64,000 nt of DNA, from positions 20,422,913 to 20,486,912 of the forward strand of contig ML679959.1 in assembly GCA_007922225.1 (NCBI GenBank), in the 5' to 3' direction. This document shows positions 1 through 11,765 of the stretch, piece after piece; positions within the stretch are counted from its first letter, which is position 1; each line of letters begins with the position of its first letter. The notes under the pieces were generated by a model that was not told where the DNA came from, searched no databases, and saw only the letters and a list, made by a program, of their open reading frames with translations. The position numbers were made by a program, and so were the translations under genes. The stretch is from Emydura subglobosa (Eukaryota; Chordata; Testudines; Chelidae).

Positions 1-83
1 TTATTACAATTTGATCAAATGTATAAAGGAAAAGTTTTTCAAATTGGGAAATTAGAATTTTTCATTTAGAAAACATCTCCTCA

Positions 84-725
84 CCTAGACAGTCTCACTC
101 CTCAGGCTTCTCAATCTCCTTGTCCAGCCATTCCTAGTTCTCCCACCAAACTCCTTGTCTCCAGGCTCTTTGACCAGCAAGACCCAATTCCCCACCCATG
201 TTCCTCATCTAATCTGTTTGTCTCCCCCATTTTGGCCTTTAGTCATTTCCTCTGCCCAAGTTCTCCATCTCCACTGTCTCCCAGTCTCCCACCATGGGTT
301 CTTATCCAATCTCAGTGTCTCTTTGAGGTCTTTGTCTGTCTCTATGCCCAGCCTGTCCTCATACTCTCCCGCTGCAGACCAGCTCTTGGTCAGATCTGTC
401 TCCCCTCTCCCGACACCTCCTTCCCCACTGGTTCTCAATACCAATCTCCTTGCCCAGGATCTCCCCCCTTCCCAGCTCCTCATCTGAGCTCATTTACTGG
501 TTCCTAGTTTCCCATCCCATTTTCCTCCATGTCTACTAGTCCCGGTTCCCCCCCAGCTCCCAGACCCCTTGCCCAGCTATCCCCAGTCTCTACCCCTAGA
601 TTTTATTCTTTCCCAGCCAATCCCAGGCTACCTCCTAACCCAGCTCCTATTTACCATCTCCATCCACTTGCCAGCCTCCAGTCCCAGTCTCCCTAGCTGC
701 TACAGGCTGTTTTTCCCAATCTGTT
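84..725. repeat. Pyrimidine-rich degenerate tandem array
   Basis: The top strand is strongly C/T-rich for about 640 bases. Variants of 'ccagtctccttgcccag' recur irregularly (for example near 110-130, 285-295, 440-460, 565-590 and 690). The unit is roughly 20-35 bases and has drifted badly, so this is an old minisatellite-like block. The apparent open frames on both strands come from the biased composition and have no protein-like features. Sequence on either side is ordinary AT-rich DNA. Confidence 0.6.
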
Positions 726-3700
726 CTCCCCACGTTGTGACGATATACAGAACGCCTGGGGTACAGCTGAGGAGCTGTGGAACTGCTGAGTCCTTTTATC
801 AACTATTTAGCTTGGGGGTGAGCCCTCCACCTCACTCTGGCTGGTGACACACAGATAGCCTCTCCAGACCCTGTTGTCACCTAACCGGATAGCAGGCACC
901 AGACACCCAACTTAGTTCAATGAATTCTTTCCAGCTACTCACAAACCAACAATAGAGAAACTCCAGCTGGCTCCTCAGCAAAGGACCACACCATCTACCC
1001 TGGTCAAAAAGCCTGACCAGTGGAGATTATTATCCAGTCTGCCCTTATAATTGTCTTATAATGCGACATGTCAAGCAACTTTAATAGTTGGTGATGCTAC
1101 TAATACAGCTATAGATAATAGTAGGTGGCGCTATTAGTAGGGAAGTTGTGGACCTGGTGATATGAAATGAAGATGTGAAGACCATTTAGTAGATGAAGGG
1201 GAAATTGCAGTGGGAATCTTGGTAGCCACGTGGTTCACGTGAACCACAAATCTCAAAGAATATATAGTTTTTAAAAAATTAAATAATGAATCTGTTAAGG
1301 TGCCTAGCCTCATCAGTGATGGGCACAATACAAATGCCGAAGATTCACAAGGGGATAACAAAATTTCTCTAGTCTTTAAGGGCCAGACGCCGAAATGCTT
1401 GCTCAAATTGTTCAGCTGCTCAAAGACATAGTCCCTCTGCAGCTGATGAGACTACTCAGCAGAGTAGGTGTTAAGTGGTATGAGAAAGGGATTAACAGTG
1501 TAGCCTTAATTCTAAATGGATGCCACTAAAGATCTCTTGATATGGCAAAGTTAATTGGTGATACATGAACCTCAGTGATGATTCTAAATGATTGTCAAAG
1601 TGAATGAACACAGTATATTGCTTTTTCCATATGACTAGTAACATGCACAGTATCTTGAAAGAACAAGGACACTTCTAATATCTGTAATTAATTAGGGGTT
1701 TTTTCATGTAATTTTAACTGAGAGTCTCATCACTCTATGAAAGAGGTCTATGAACAGACTGAACATGACAGGATTAGGTTCTCTTGAATGGTTTGGCAGT
1801 CTCTGGCTGAAACACTGATAGCTTTGCCATTGTAAACTGACTATGGAATTGTGAGGTGTACAAGAGACTTATTGACTGAGAGGATTTTGAGCCTGTGGTT
1901 ATGTGCAAATCAGTCACACATTGGTCACATATAGTTTATCATGCTGGGTAATTTACCATGCTGGACAATCCCTGACCAGTCTTTTCACATCAGTGCAATT
2001 TCACATCAGTGCAATATAGTACACCTAGCTCATGCATTTAGCCACAGACTGGGATGCAGTAGGCACATTATCAACATGTAGTAAATGGGCAAAATATTGT
2101 AAAAAATATATTCTAAAGAAGTACCAGGAGGCCACACACTCAATATTGCAGTGCCAGTCTGTCACCAATTTGCTCAAAAATTACCCTTAAAAAAGGGAGG
2201 GGGAGAGGGGCACAGGACTGGGAAAGAAGCTGCACACCACTTTTGCATCCTGACTTTTCCTTTAGAAGGACAAGGAGTTCTTTGGTGCCTGCATCTGCAA
2301 TCAGCCTTGCTAAACGGGGAATAGAAAGGATAAATCATCCAAAGTGGTGGATAGCTGCTATCTTTTTGAGGGTTGTATCTCAGCACCAGACTCCTAATGC
2401 AAGAAGATGGGAAAAAGGTGGTAGAGGCAAAGGGGGAGGGAGAGAGAGAGATATACAATCAACAAGTTTTATGGTTTTTCTCCTAGGGGGTGCCAAATGT
2501 CTGCCTTAAAGAGCCGGACTTGAAGGAAATTCAGAGAGTTAACTTTTCTTTGTCTTATCCCATAGCCTGTGGAATCACTCCTTAGTTTGGCTACGTTCCT
2601 GGAAGCTAAAAATCACTTGTACAGACAATTTCTGTTAAGGACATGCTTAATCAGCTGCACTCAGATAGGAGGCATCAGCAGTGTTCTCTTGGGCTTTGTA
2701 GTGAATCTTCATGTAGACAAGCAACGCATTCCACTAGCTGCTTAAAAGTGTCTATTCTGTTTGAAGCAAATTCCATGGACTCCAACCTATGTTTGGAGTT
2801 ACTTTGATAAATGCACTGCTTAAATATTCTCAGCACAGAAAAGTTTTTAAAACTCTGGTGAACCACCTCCTCCAAGCATCTGAGAGCTCAGTGTTATTTG
2901 CCTTTTCCTTCAAGTACCTAAGCTTTAAAAATAAAAGAAAAAAGCCCATTAGACTCAAAGAAGGGAGTCATTATGATCCCTTTTATGTTGTGTCCCTTAA
3001 ATATGGCTGTTAGTTATATGATAATCTATTGTAATCCTGAGAGAGAGTCTCTGTTTCCCCCCTCAGTGGCAAGATGCTTTGAAGCGCTGGGATCTTATCA
3101 TTTTCATTTTTAATGCACTTCCATTTACCTTTTATAGCTTAATATTGCTTGCTTTGCAAGATTCCCAGGAAGACATGGTGCATCTGCTTTTGCTAATTCT
3201 TTTCCCCATCTTCTTTAAGTTTAACTTTGATTTAAGAAGCGCTACTCTCTCCCATGGGATGAAGTACCTGTACTTTTTGGTAATGTCTTTCTATTGATAG
3301 TCCATTCTTTGGTTTTATTGTATTCTGCTTCTATTGTTGAAATTTTCCTTGAAAATGAAGAACTAGAATATAAGCAGTAGAGAATAACTCGGTTAGACTA
3401 ATGACCTTATCGAATGGTTATCCTCATACAAAGATTAATGTGTTCACAGAACTATCTGAGACAGTGGCTTATTTTTATTTCCACCATAGTGCACATAGAA
3501 TAGGAAATATCATTGTGTCTCTGAATGATAACTGTAGATAAATATTGACTTTTTAATGGCACTATGGACTTATTTTCAGGCTCTGATTTCCATAGTTCCA
3601 TTGCCAGGGTTTCATTTTTGGTTTTGATTATGTAAGTGGGATTACTTTGGTATTGATCTACCTAGTAGTGTTACCAGTTTATTACCAGTGCCCCAATCGC

Positions 3701-3834
3701 TGTGGTATTCAAATGGCAAAGATAAGAATGAACAGTTCTATTGTTGTCCTCTGAGGACAACAGCTCTGATCCACCCTCAGTGGGGCTGTATTCCACTGAT
3801 ATGCAGGAAGAGACATCTAGAGAAGGATGAAAAT
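726..3834. other. No recognised gene or repeat
   Basis: About 3 kb of AT-rich sequence without an open frame resembling a known protein. I see no clear inverted repeats, LTR ends or LINE motifs. A purine-rich stretch lies at 2398-2450. It could be intron or intergenic DNA. Confidence 0.5.
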
Positions 3835-4560
3835 TCATTGGTCAGTATGTCACTAGCTTTGTTGAGGTGACAACTTGTGAAAAAGGGATCTTGTATTTTG
3901 CTCTAAGAGGCAGGATATGAACAAGAAACTTTCCATAGCCAGTCCATTGAATGAGGATCCGGGCATTGAACTGGATTCGGTAATAAATGGGAAGCCAGCA
4001 CACTGCACTGAGACCAGTATGATATACTTTCATCTATGTTGACTAGATATAGACCACCCTGTGTTGGACCAGCTGCAGCTTGCATCCAGTGTCCATGCTC
4101 AGTTTAGTAGCTTGTTATTTGCAGAAGTCTGGCCCAGAAATAGAATCTCCATGACAGTGTCCAAGGGGATTGGGACGTCTTCTCAAATGGAGCTAGGGAA
4201 AAAATATTTCTGACCAATGCTAGAATCCAAGTATCCAGGTGAAGTTCTGAGTATAGTGTCATTTCCACATTGTGCACTGCTCACTTGGATGAACACCATT
4301 GATAGATGGAGTGGTGATGATTTTTCCTATATCTTTTAAATGCTTCCCCCTCTCTCCCAGTGTCCCATCTGTCTTATTTGGGTTAATTCTGCTTTTTATC
4401 CAGGTGCTTGTTTTTTCCAGACACTTGTGTAGCTGAGCGACAGCACTGTCTACTCCCCGTGAAAAGGATACATCCAGCTGCATGCCATCAGTGGGCTGTT
4501 GACACTTGAGTCCATAGTGCCTCACTGTGTCCCTAGTGGCTTATCATAGACCTTTAAAAA
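3835..4560 (-). pseudogene. L2-type LINE reverse transcriptase remnant
   Basis: Minus-strand translation of 4259-4525 gives 'STWIKSRINPNKT', preceded by 'GMQLDVSFS'. These match the L2-clade stretch after the catalytic YADD box (typically 'TQLYLSF' then 'WM..N.LKLNPDKTE'). Further along, 3842-4033 encodes 'CWLPIYYRIQFNARIL', matching the L2 'LHWLPVTYRIQYKVLLL' motif. The pieces are in the correct order for one RT but lie in different frames with stops, and the catalytic aspartates are lost. This is a dead 5'- and 3'-truncated copy. The clade call is from motif memory. Confidence 0.72.
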
Positions 4561-6394
4561 AAGAGAAGGAAAAGGATTGATTCTACAAGTACGGCAGAGC
4601 AGTGAGAAACAGCAGCTGCCAATCACAGCTTTGAGATATGTTTGAGACTGAGTAACAAGTAAAGCTGTATTTGTGCTGTTCTGCTGACCTCTCCTAAGCT
4701 GGGCAGATAGGCTAAGAACACTGTATGGTCAACTGTGTCAAAACAACTGATAGGTCTAGAGAAAAATCAGCCTGGATCTCCATATGCAGCCAGTTTAGCT
4801 ACACCTATTTACATCAGCATATGTTTGAGTATCTTTTTTTATTATGTATATTTTATTATCTCATGTAGTATGTTTGGAGTTTATGACAGTGACTGTGTTC
4901 TGACTTTAGGACTCAGGTTTCTGCTTTCAGTGATCTTTCCAAATTCTTGAGAAGAAGTTGCCTCTCTGATTCGCAGTTGCAAAATGATGCTCAGATAACT
5001 TGCCACCAGAGGGAAATAACTGCAATCCAAAACCTCCCCCCCACCTTCTTTTCCTGCTCTTCTCTCATTTAAATAAATTATGTATGGTTTATCAGGTCAG
5101 AAACACAATATACAGGCATTGTGAATGTAGCAATCTATCAGTATTCACTATTCAGCATTTTCCCTGGTTTGTCAAATAGCCTTCTGGCTGGCTGCAGGCA
5201 CATAGCAGAATCCCTTAGGGGTCCCTAAGTTCCAGGCCTCTTCCACGTACATATGTATTTCCTTTCGGTACGTTATTTTGCAATAGTGATCTCTATTTTT
5301 AACCTTACGCTGCAGGTTGCCAGGTATATTTATCAGCTGCTTATGACTTATGTGGTACTAAGCTTTTTCTAGTCCGGTAAAGCACCTACCAACTATTTAA
5401 TGTTTGATGCCTGATAACTTCTCTCAAATAAAATGGAATTTATTTTGGTTGGTCTGCAGGGCTTTTTCCATTTGGTGGAAAAATAAGTTGACTTTTCCCA
5501 TCAGCCCATTAACTTATTGTCATAGTTGACCTGGAGCTTCCCTTTGATACTCATGTCAGCTCTGTTAGAAGACTTGTTCATCCTTTTATATTAGAAGGTA
5601 GCAACAGTAACTCATTAGAGAAGAATACTATCGATTGATCCTTTTTATAAAGTCCCAGCTGAGCCGCTGTAACTCTGTAAAGCAACCAAATGGTGCCCCA
5701 CACCAGTTTCTGCATAGAGAAAAGTCAGCTGCCAGGATACACATGAAAATCAGAATGATTCATCTTGCCACACAACTAGTGCAAGTACTACTGTACTGCC
5801 ATCCTGATTCCTTCATGAATTTAAGCCAAATATATCATGAACTAATTTGACTTATAGTTTTCCTAACTTAATTTGCAATAATGTAATGTGATAGTCAAAT
5901 CAAGGTTGTAACTGAAATATAATCAATATATCAATGGTTCAATTTATCTGGCTTGCCAATTACTACAATAAGTAATTAAATCAATTCATAATGACTATAT
6001 TAAGGAAAGAATTCTCTTTATATTTCACAGGAAGGGTTAGGAGAGAAGCCATTCCCTTTTAGTCATTTAGCTAACGGTCTGTTAAATACAAAGGCTATAT
6101 TTGGTTTTAGGAAATACAGCTTTTAAAATGGTTTCCTGGTTACCTCCTCCTCTGGCTTCTCTGTCCTGTTAAGCTTTGACGTTCACAGAAATCACATCAA
6201 GCTTTCATCTGTCTAGTTTATTATCCCTCCACTCTTTAACGCAACATCTTTATCTTTATCTTTCTGGCAGTCTTGCACAGATACAAAATTATTGCTAGGA
6301 TCCCACACACAGCAGCTTTAGAATGACATTCATTTAACCCAAAGGTCTCTTCATGTTAGTATCTCTCTGGGAAACAGTGAACAAAAAGAGAAAT

Positions 6395-6410
6395 ACACAC
6401 ACACACACAC
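6395..6410. repeat. (AC)8 microsatellite
   Basis: Eight uninterrupted AC dinucleotides are visible. Confidence 0.95.
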
Positions 6411-6593
6411 TAATGGGCATTGGAGAGCTTCAAACATCCTCAATTTTGTTCTAAAAAGGATTTTCACACCTTCTTCTCAAAGTCTTTAGCTCATGTGATT
6501 GGTCTTAGTTTGGAAGTAAGTTGATATTTACTTGTATGTCAATGATAAGATGAACTTGAAACTTTTTGTATGCAAGATAGAAGCTTGGTCTCG

Positions 6594-6611
6594 TCTCTCT
6601 CTCTCTCTCTC
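6594..6611. repeat. (TC)9 microsatellite
   Basis: Nine TC dinucleotides in an otherwise mixed sequence. Confidence 0.95.
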
Positions 6612-6977
6612 GTGGACTTCGAGCTTGTATTAGCTGATAGTCAGAGTCTTTCACCTTTCTTTCTTTGGATGGCTAATCCAGGGAAGAGACCAAGATACAA
6701 TTTAAGGTGTTGCCATCTACGTAAGACAGCCAGCCCTCTTCTCCCCACAATTCCTTCCACATGGTTATGGTCTTTTATAGAGATTGGTATCCCCTACTCC
6801 AACACAGAGACAATCCTGATATCTTCAAAGGAGAATTAGATATTACAGCCTGATAGCCAATGGCCTGCTGTCTTGATCGTGAAGTCACATTGAAGGTTAT
6901 GACATTGAAGGTTATGACACTGTGAAAGTAACTCTAAGAAGTGGGAGCAGAGTCCAAAGCAAGTGGATGACCTTATC

Positions 6978-8145
6978 CAATATTGCCAAGTCTCATGATT
7001 TTATGATGATTCTAGTGAGTTTGGGGTGTTTTTACGTGTCTCATTAAAACAAATGGTTCCTTATGCAAATGGTCACCATCTCCTATGACCGTCAATGGGG
7101 CTGAAGCCAGCAAGATGGCCACGATTTCACTATAAACTCTCTGCCTGTGACAGTGAGGCTGTCCTTAATAAAGCTGGCTGCTACCTCCCATTGTTTTAAG
7201 TGAGATTGAAGCCATGCACAGAGGCAAAATGCTATGATTCAGGGGCCTGGACAGAATACAGGGTGTGTGTGGAACAGCAGAGACACTGTGAAATGTGAAT
7301 GAGGAGTCTGAAGGGGAAAAGGACAGTAGGAATTGCAGGGGAATGTGGGGCAAGAGGCAGGCTGAGGGGGTGCAGAGGCCAGTGAGGAAGGGACAGAATA
7401 GCAGCTCCTCCAGCCTAGGGGAAGTGATGGGTAAGCAAGCAGCTGGGGGAAGGCAGTGTTGCAGAGTTGCCAAATGAATGTGGGATTTTGCCATGGGATT
7501 TTGGAGCTTGCAGGAGGCGCTGTCATGATGAGGCAAGAAGCTCCTGCACCCCTGTGATTTTCAGGGCTGGGCTTGTGTGAGAATCTCAGGGTGAAGGACA
7601 GAAAAATGCCCTGCCTTCATGTATTGTCCTATAGCTGAGGGTGGGTCTTGGATCAGTGGGAGACAGTGGAGTCAGGGGAAAGCTGCTATGGGTTCCAGGG
7701 CTCCAGACACTTCCCTGCCTCCCACTGCATTGGGACTTCTGTACTTGGGATCCAAGCAGAGGAGAAGCCCCAGGAGGCAGGGGAAGGGAGAGAATCAGGA
7801 AGGTGATGCTGCTGGCTCTGGAGAAGGGGAGAATGCCAAGGGGAGTGAGGTGCGGAGTCAAGACAGTAGAAGGAAATGGATGGCTGTTCCCCTATTTTAG
7901 GGGTCAGGAGAGGGTAAGTGGAGTCTTCATCTCAGGAGCCAGGGATCTGTAGGCATTGAAGGTTGACTTTTCAACCTGAAATTATCACACATAAACTGGC
8001 AGAGGAATAGAGGGGAGTTAAAAAGCCAAGACAGACTAAAAAACATGATTTCACAATGTTTTTAAAATCTCATGAGTTGTGGGGCCAGTCTCATGATTTT
8101 TTTATCTGACTCACGATTTTTCATCTCTTGCAGTTGGCAGTACTA
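6978..8145. mobile_element. Non-autonomous DNA transposon with 'TTGCCAA' inverted ends
   Basis: The left end begins 'caatattgccaagtctcatg', followed by alternating 'tcatgatttt' and 'agtgagtttgg' motifs. The right end, read on the other strand, begins 'tagtactgccaactgcaag', followed by 'atcgtgagtcag' and 'atcatgagactgg'. These are the two ends of a reptile repeat family I recognise by its 'GTTGCCAACTCTCATGATTTT' terminus. The interior is 1.1 kb and G/A-rich with no transposase frame. A third 'gttgcca' at 7467 may mark a nested or rearranged copy. No convincing target duplication flanks it (left 'accttatc', right 'cttacctc'). The pairing of these two ends as one element is inferred. Confidence 0.5.
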
Positions 8146-10419
8146 CTTACCTCAATATCCTTTTGCCTACAAGCCAGAAAGCTGCTTCAAACTTCTTTTA
8201 CTAACGCTAACTTTCATTAAACATCAGACCAGCTAAAATTACTTAGGCCTAAATCCAAATATGACCTATGTTCCCTACAGTTATCAATGTTTTTTTCTGA
8301 AGAATGTAGCTTTTATTGATTTATTGACAACAATAAAGTTTCTAGGTTTGATGATTTCTATGCTTTCTTCCTGAGTCTGCAGACAGAATGAAGTAGCTCC
8401 ATGAGAGCTGTTTGCAGTTTCTCATTTATCTCACTGGGGTAAATTCTCTGAAGACTACTTTGGACATTTTAAAATATGCCCTTTTTCCACTGGGAATCAT
8501 TTTTGCAGGAGCATCCCACTGATTCACTCTGTGCAGCATAGCTGGACTCATTTGAAAGGCTATTTCACAGCAATAAGCTTGGGGATCATTAAGAATGTAA
8601 ATAATGGCATGTCAAATATTTGGGAAGATGGGAAGATCTCTTGATGGAAAGGTGGTGACAATTCTTAAGGAAGTAGGAAGAAGATTTTAATTTAAAGACA
8701 AGGCTAGGGAAAATAAGTTAATTCTGTTTAAAACGACTCAAGGATATATAACAATAACAATTATATTGTAACCGCTTCAGAGCAGGTACTGTCCAGTTGT
8801 TGTTGGATTTAGTACCTTGCTTGGCACAATGGGTCTTTATCCCGATTGGAGCTTCTGGTACTACTGCAATAAAAATTAATATTAATCACCTGTGAAGCTG
8901 AATCCTTTGAAACCATACTTTTGTGAGCAGTCCAATTGACCTCTATGCCATTATTCACCCGAGTAATAACTAGTCATATGAACAAGGATTTGCACATTAG
9001 ACTACATTTTCAAAAGTGATAGCAATTTGTTTTGGGGCTTCATTTTTTGGGTATTCTACTTGAGACACATTAAAGGGACTTGGTAATTTTTTGTAAGTAC
9101 CAGGTAGCCACCCTCTGAGAATCAACCCAGTTTTAGGTATCCCAGTAACCAAGCCTTACTAATTTAGGCACCCCAAATCACTGGACCCATCTGAAAATTT
9201 AAGTCTTGGGGTTTCCGTATATGTTAGGTGAACTTACTCTTGAACAAACCCTGAAAGTTTTCCAAAATACTTGACAGAATCTCTTTGTAGGAGGGAATGT
9301 TCCTAAGTATTTGGCACAATTTCCAGCACTTTTTCGTTTGCAGGTGTGTTCCAATTAGTTGATCCTTCCTACAGAGAAAGAATGCAGCATCCACTCTTGA
9401 GTTATCTATCACAATAATACATCTGAAATTCAGGAGTGGGAAGTTGTCTGTTTATAGAGAGAGATTATATACTTACTGTATCTCTTTATGTTGAAATACC
9501 AATTAATTTACTATGCCTTATTCACCAAGAAGAGTATTTTTCAAGTGACTTAATATTACTCATCATAAGGTGATGAAAAGAGCATGACTGGTGGAAATAT
9601 GCAGTCCCTGATACGTGGATTAATCTAGGCATATTGTACACACCTCTGGATTATGTGTGATTAAAAACAGACAGGAAACCGAGTTACTTATGCTGTCATG
9701 GCACATCATTATTAAGACAAGTCTAACCATCACCCTGTACTGCTCATTATTGCTTCACAACCCTAGACATCCTCATTAGAGTATCTATGCCTCAGAAACA
9801 ACCAATCACAATTCAACTAATAGCTTGGTAGTTCAGTTTGTATGTCACTTTATTTAAAAACGTTGGCGCAAACAACGTATTTCTGAAGTGAACTAGAGAA
9901 AAATAAAAAACCCTACCCAAAATGAGACTGCCTCAGTGGTACCAATGGTCATAATGTGTTTTGCTGCATGCTACTTGGATTATTGGTTGGCAAAACACGA
10001 CATCCTGAAGTACAAAAGATTGATTTTGCTGGTCGGTTTTATTTAAAAATGCCTTTCCTTTCCTCGTCCAAGTTTCATTTCATTTATTTTTACCATTTAC
10101 CCAAATAAAAGCCAAAAAATGCCATCCAAAAAATTTCTGAGTTAACAACTGAAGAGGACTGGCTATGATTGTGTGGAACTGTAGTCACTCTCAAGGACTA
10201 TATAAAGGATAAATATTTTTTAGCAGTGCAAGATACTTTGCTTTCCTATTGAAATGGCAATCATTACCTCTATAGCCAGCCAGTTGCAAGCTCAGTTGCA
10301 GTGATAGTAAAGGGAAGGGGAGAATTTTATTAATTAATCCAGAGCTTTAGGTCCCTCTTGCAATTAAATAACATTACCATGGAATGTATGGTATTACCTA
10401 AACTTCCCTGTGCTTAATA
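8146..10419. other. No recognised gene or repeat
   Basis: AT-rich sequence with no long open frame, no recognised LINE or SINE tail and no clear inverted repeat. Open frame 9224-9412 lacks any recognisable motif. Confidence 0.5.
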
Positions 10420-10806
10420 TGTGCTTAAAGCAGGGTCTGAATGGACTCTCCCCTGTCGAGCTGGTATTTGCATGACACCCACCCTGCTTAGGTGCTCAGC
10501 ATGATGGGAGTGCTTTCCCCAGTCTTCCTTTTGGCTGGTGTTGGATTACAAATCACTCTAGTGTTAAATGCAGGGGTAACAAAATGTTGTTGCTCTTATT
10601 GTATGAGCAAAGGGCAGCAGAACTGTGCTTAGCCTGTTCTGATTGAAGGGTCACTACCATCTGAACCCAACAGGCTGATCAAGTTACTGAGCGGGGGATT
10701 GAGCTAGTTTTGTGGTGTGTTGTGTTGCGTTGTGTTGTTGAAAGGAACCCCTACACATTGAACCCGGCCTTTATTGCTGCCGACTCCGACTGGCAGCAGG
10801 GTTACA
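10420..10806 (+). mobile_element. Short LTR-like copy related to the LTR at 40480-41648
   Basis: About 387 bases matching the two ends of the larger element at 40480-41648. Shared landmarks are 'aaagcagggtc', 'ggttacaaatcact' style sequence, 'aactgtg.ttagcctgt.ctg' and the closing 'attgaacccg....ctggcagcagggttaca'. The roughly 0.8 kb between these parts in the larger copy is absent here. Either this copy carries an internal deletion or the larger one carries an insertion. It begins near TG and ends TACA. Its flanks do not give a clear target duplication, so it is the older or more decayed copy. Confidence 0.65.
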
Positions 10807-10954
10807 AACAACGAATGTTGAGGTAACATTATAGTTACTGCACACAAATGGAATGGTTTTGTGAATGACCCACAGTAACATTATTACCCAGAAAATAGGT
10901 TGGGATAAGATTTACTAGGGCAAATCTTCAGTTGGGCTCAGTAAAACTCCAAGA

Positions 10955-11128
10955 CAATGAGCATTATTAATTTAGAGAATAGTCTCCCAGCTGAACTGGT
11001 GGAAGCCACATAGTCTGGGCTCTACTGCACAAAATTTTAGAAAATATATGGCACAATCTTGCACTGGCCAGACTGATGGACTGGACTACCTAAATCCATT
11101 CTAGCTCTACTTTCTAATATTCCAAGTC
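10955..11128 (+). mobile_element. CR1 LINE 3' end fragment
   Basis: It carries the typical end of CR1 ORF2 and its 3' UTR: 'aatagtctcccagctgaact' corresponds to the 'NRLPRE' segment, followed by 'cactggccagactgatggac' and 'ccattctagctctac' in place of 'cagactagatgatc...ggtccctt'. It is short, 5'-truncated and strongly diverged. No terminal octamer repeat is preserved. Confidence 0.75.
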
Positions 11129-11290
11129 AAGAAATTTAATTGACATGTCAATAGCCTAGATCTCGAAGGTATTTGTCTGCCCATAGAACTACACTGTAGT
11201 CAAAGAACCATTGCAAACTGCAACAATCTTGCAAACAAACATTCTTTTAAAAATAATTATTTTCTCTTACACTGAAATACTCTGTAGATT

Positions 11291-11492
11291 ACCAGAGGGC
11301 TAGCCGTGTTAGTCTGTTTTCAGTGAAACAATGAGAGTTCTGTGGCAACTTAAAGACTAACAAATTTATTTGGGCATAAGCTTTCATGGGCAGAAACCCA
11401 CTTCGTCAGTTACATCTGATGAAGTGGGTTTCTGCCTATGAAAGCTTATGCCCAAATAAATTTGTTAGTCTTTAATGTGCCACAAAACTCAT
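11291..11492. mobile_element. Palindromic interspersed element, 'TAGCCGTGTTAGTC' family
   Basis: A head motif 'tagccgtgttagtctg' (11301-11316) is followed by a large inverted repeat. Arm 11353-11409 and arm 11416-11472 are complementary over 57 bases with two mismatches and a 6-base loop. Weaker complementarity extends to 11331 and 11492. I recognise this as an abundant reptile repeat ('agactaacaaatttattt...aagcttt') but cannot name its superfamily with confidence. Each arm contains CTGAnGA, a 16-base hairpin and GAAAGCTT, a module also present in the element at 19211-19350. There is no coding capacity. Confidence 0.85.
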
Positions 11493-11679
11493 ATTGTTTT
11501 GAATAGATCACATATGTCTACACTGAAGTCAATATGAAACTTGGTCAGTATGCATATATATATATCTGTGCTAGTCAGCAAGTTCACATTTAATTTGCCC
11601 CCTTTCCAGGAGTTAAAGCTTTTTGTGGTCAGCCTCCAGCTAGTTATATTATTATTGTAGTTTGGTAGAGCCCAGTATG

Positions 11680-11765
11680 TACTCCGTGTTGTTCTCCCTC
11701 ATTGATTGATTGTGAGCTCTTTAGGGCAGAGACCCTGTGTTTCTAAGGCCCCAGTTACACATTGG
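11680..11765 (+). mobile_element. L2-type LINE tail fragment
   Basis: The sequence 'attgtgagctctttagggca' followed by 'gagaccctgtgtttctaa' matches the 'TGTAAGCTCTTTGGGGCAGGGACTGT' tail found complete at 16535-16725 and 19530-19725. Only the first part is present; the 'gcacaatggggtcc' half is replaced. Confidence 0.55.

Larger units (their letters stand above)
4565..6977. other. AT-rich DNA with two microsatellites only
   Basis: No gene or transposon was recognised. It contains an (AC)n run at 6395-6410 and a (TC)n run at 6594-6611. Small open frames such as 5635-5850 and 6570-6839 show no conserved motif. Confidence 0.5.

Noticed and set aside
155..847. Several 90-110 codon frames on both strands
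   Set aside because: They reflect the pyrimidine-rich repeat; no domain, signal peptide or conserved motif is visible.
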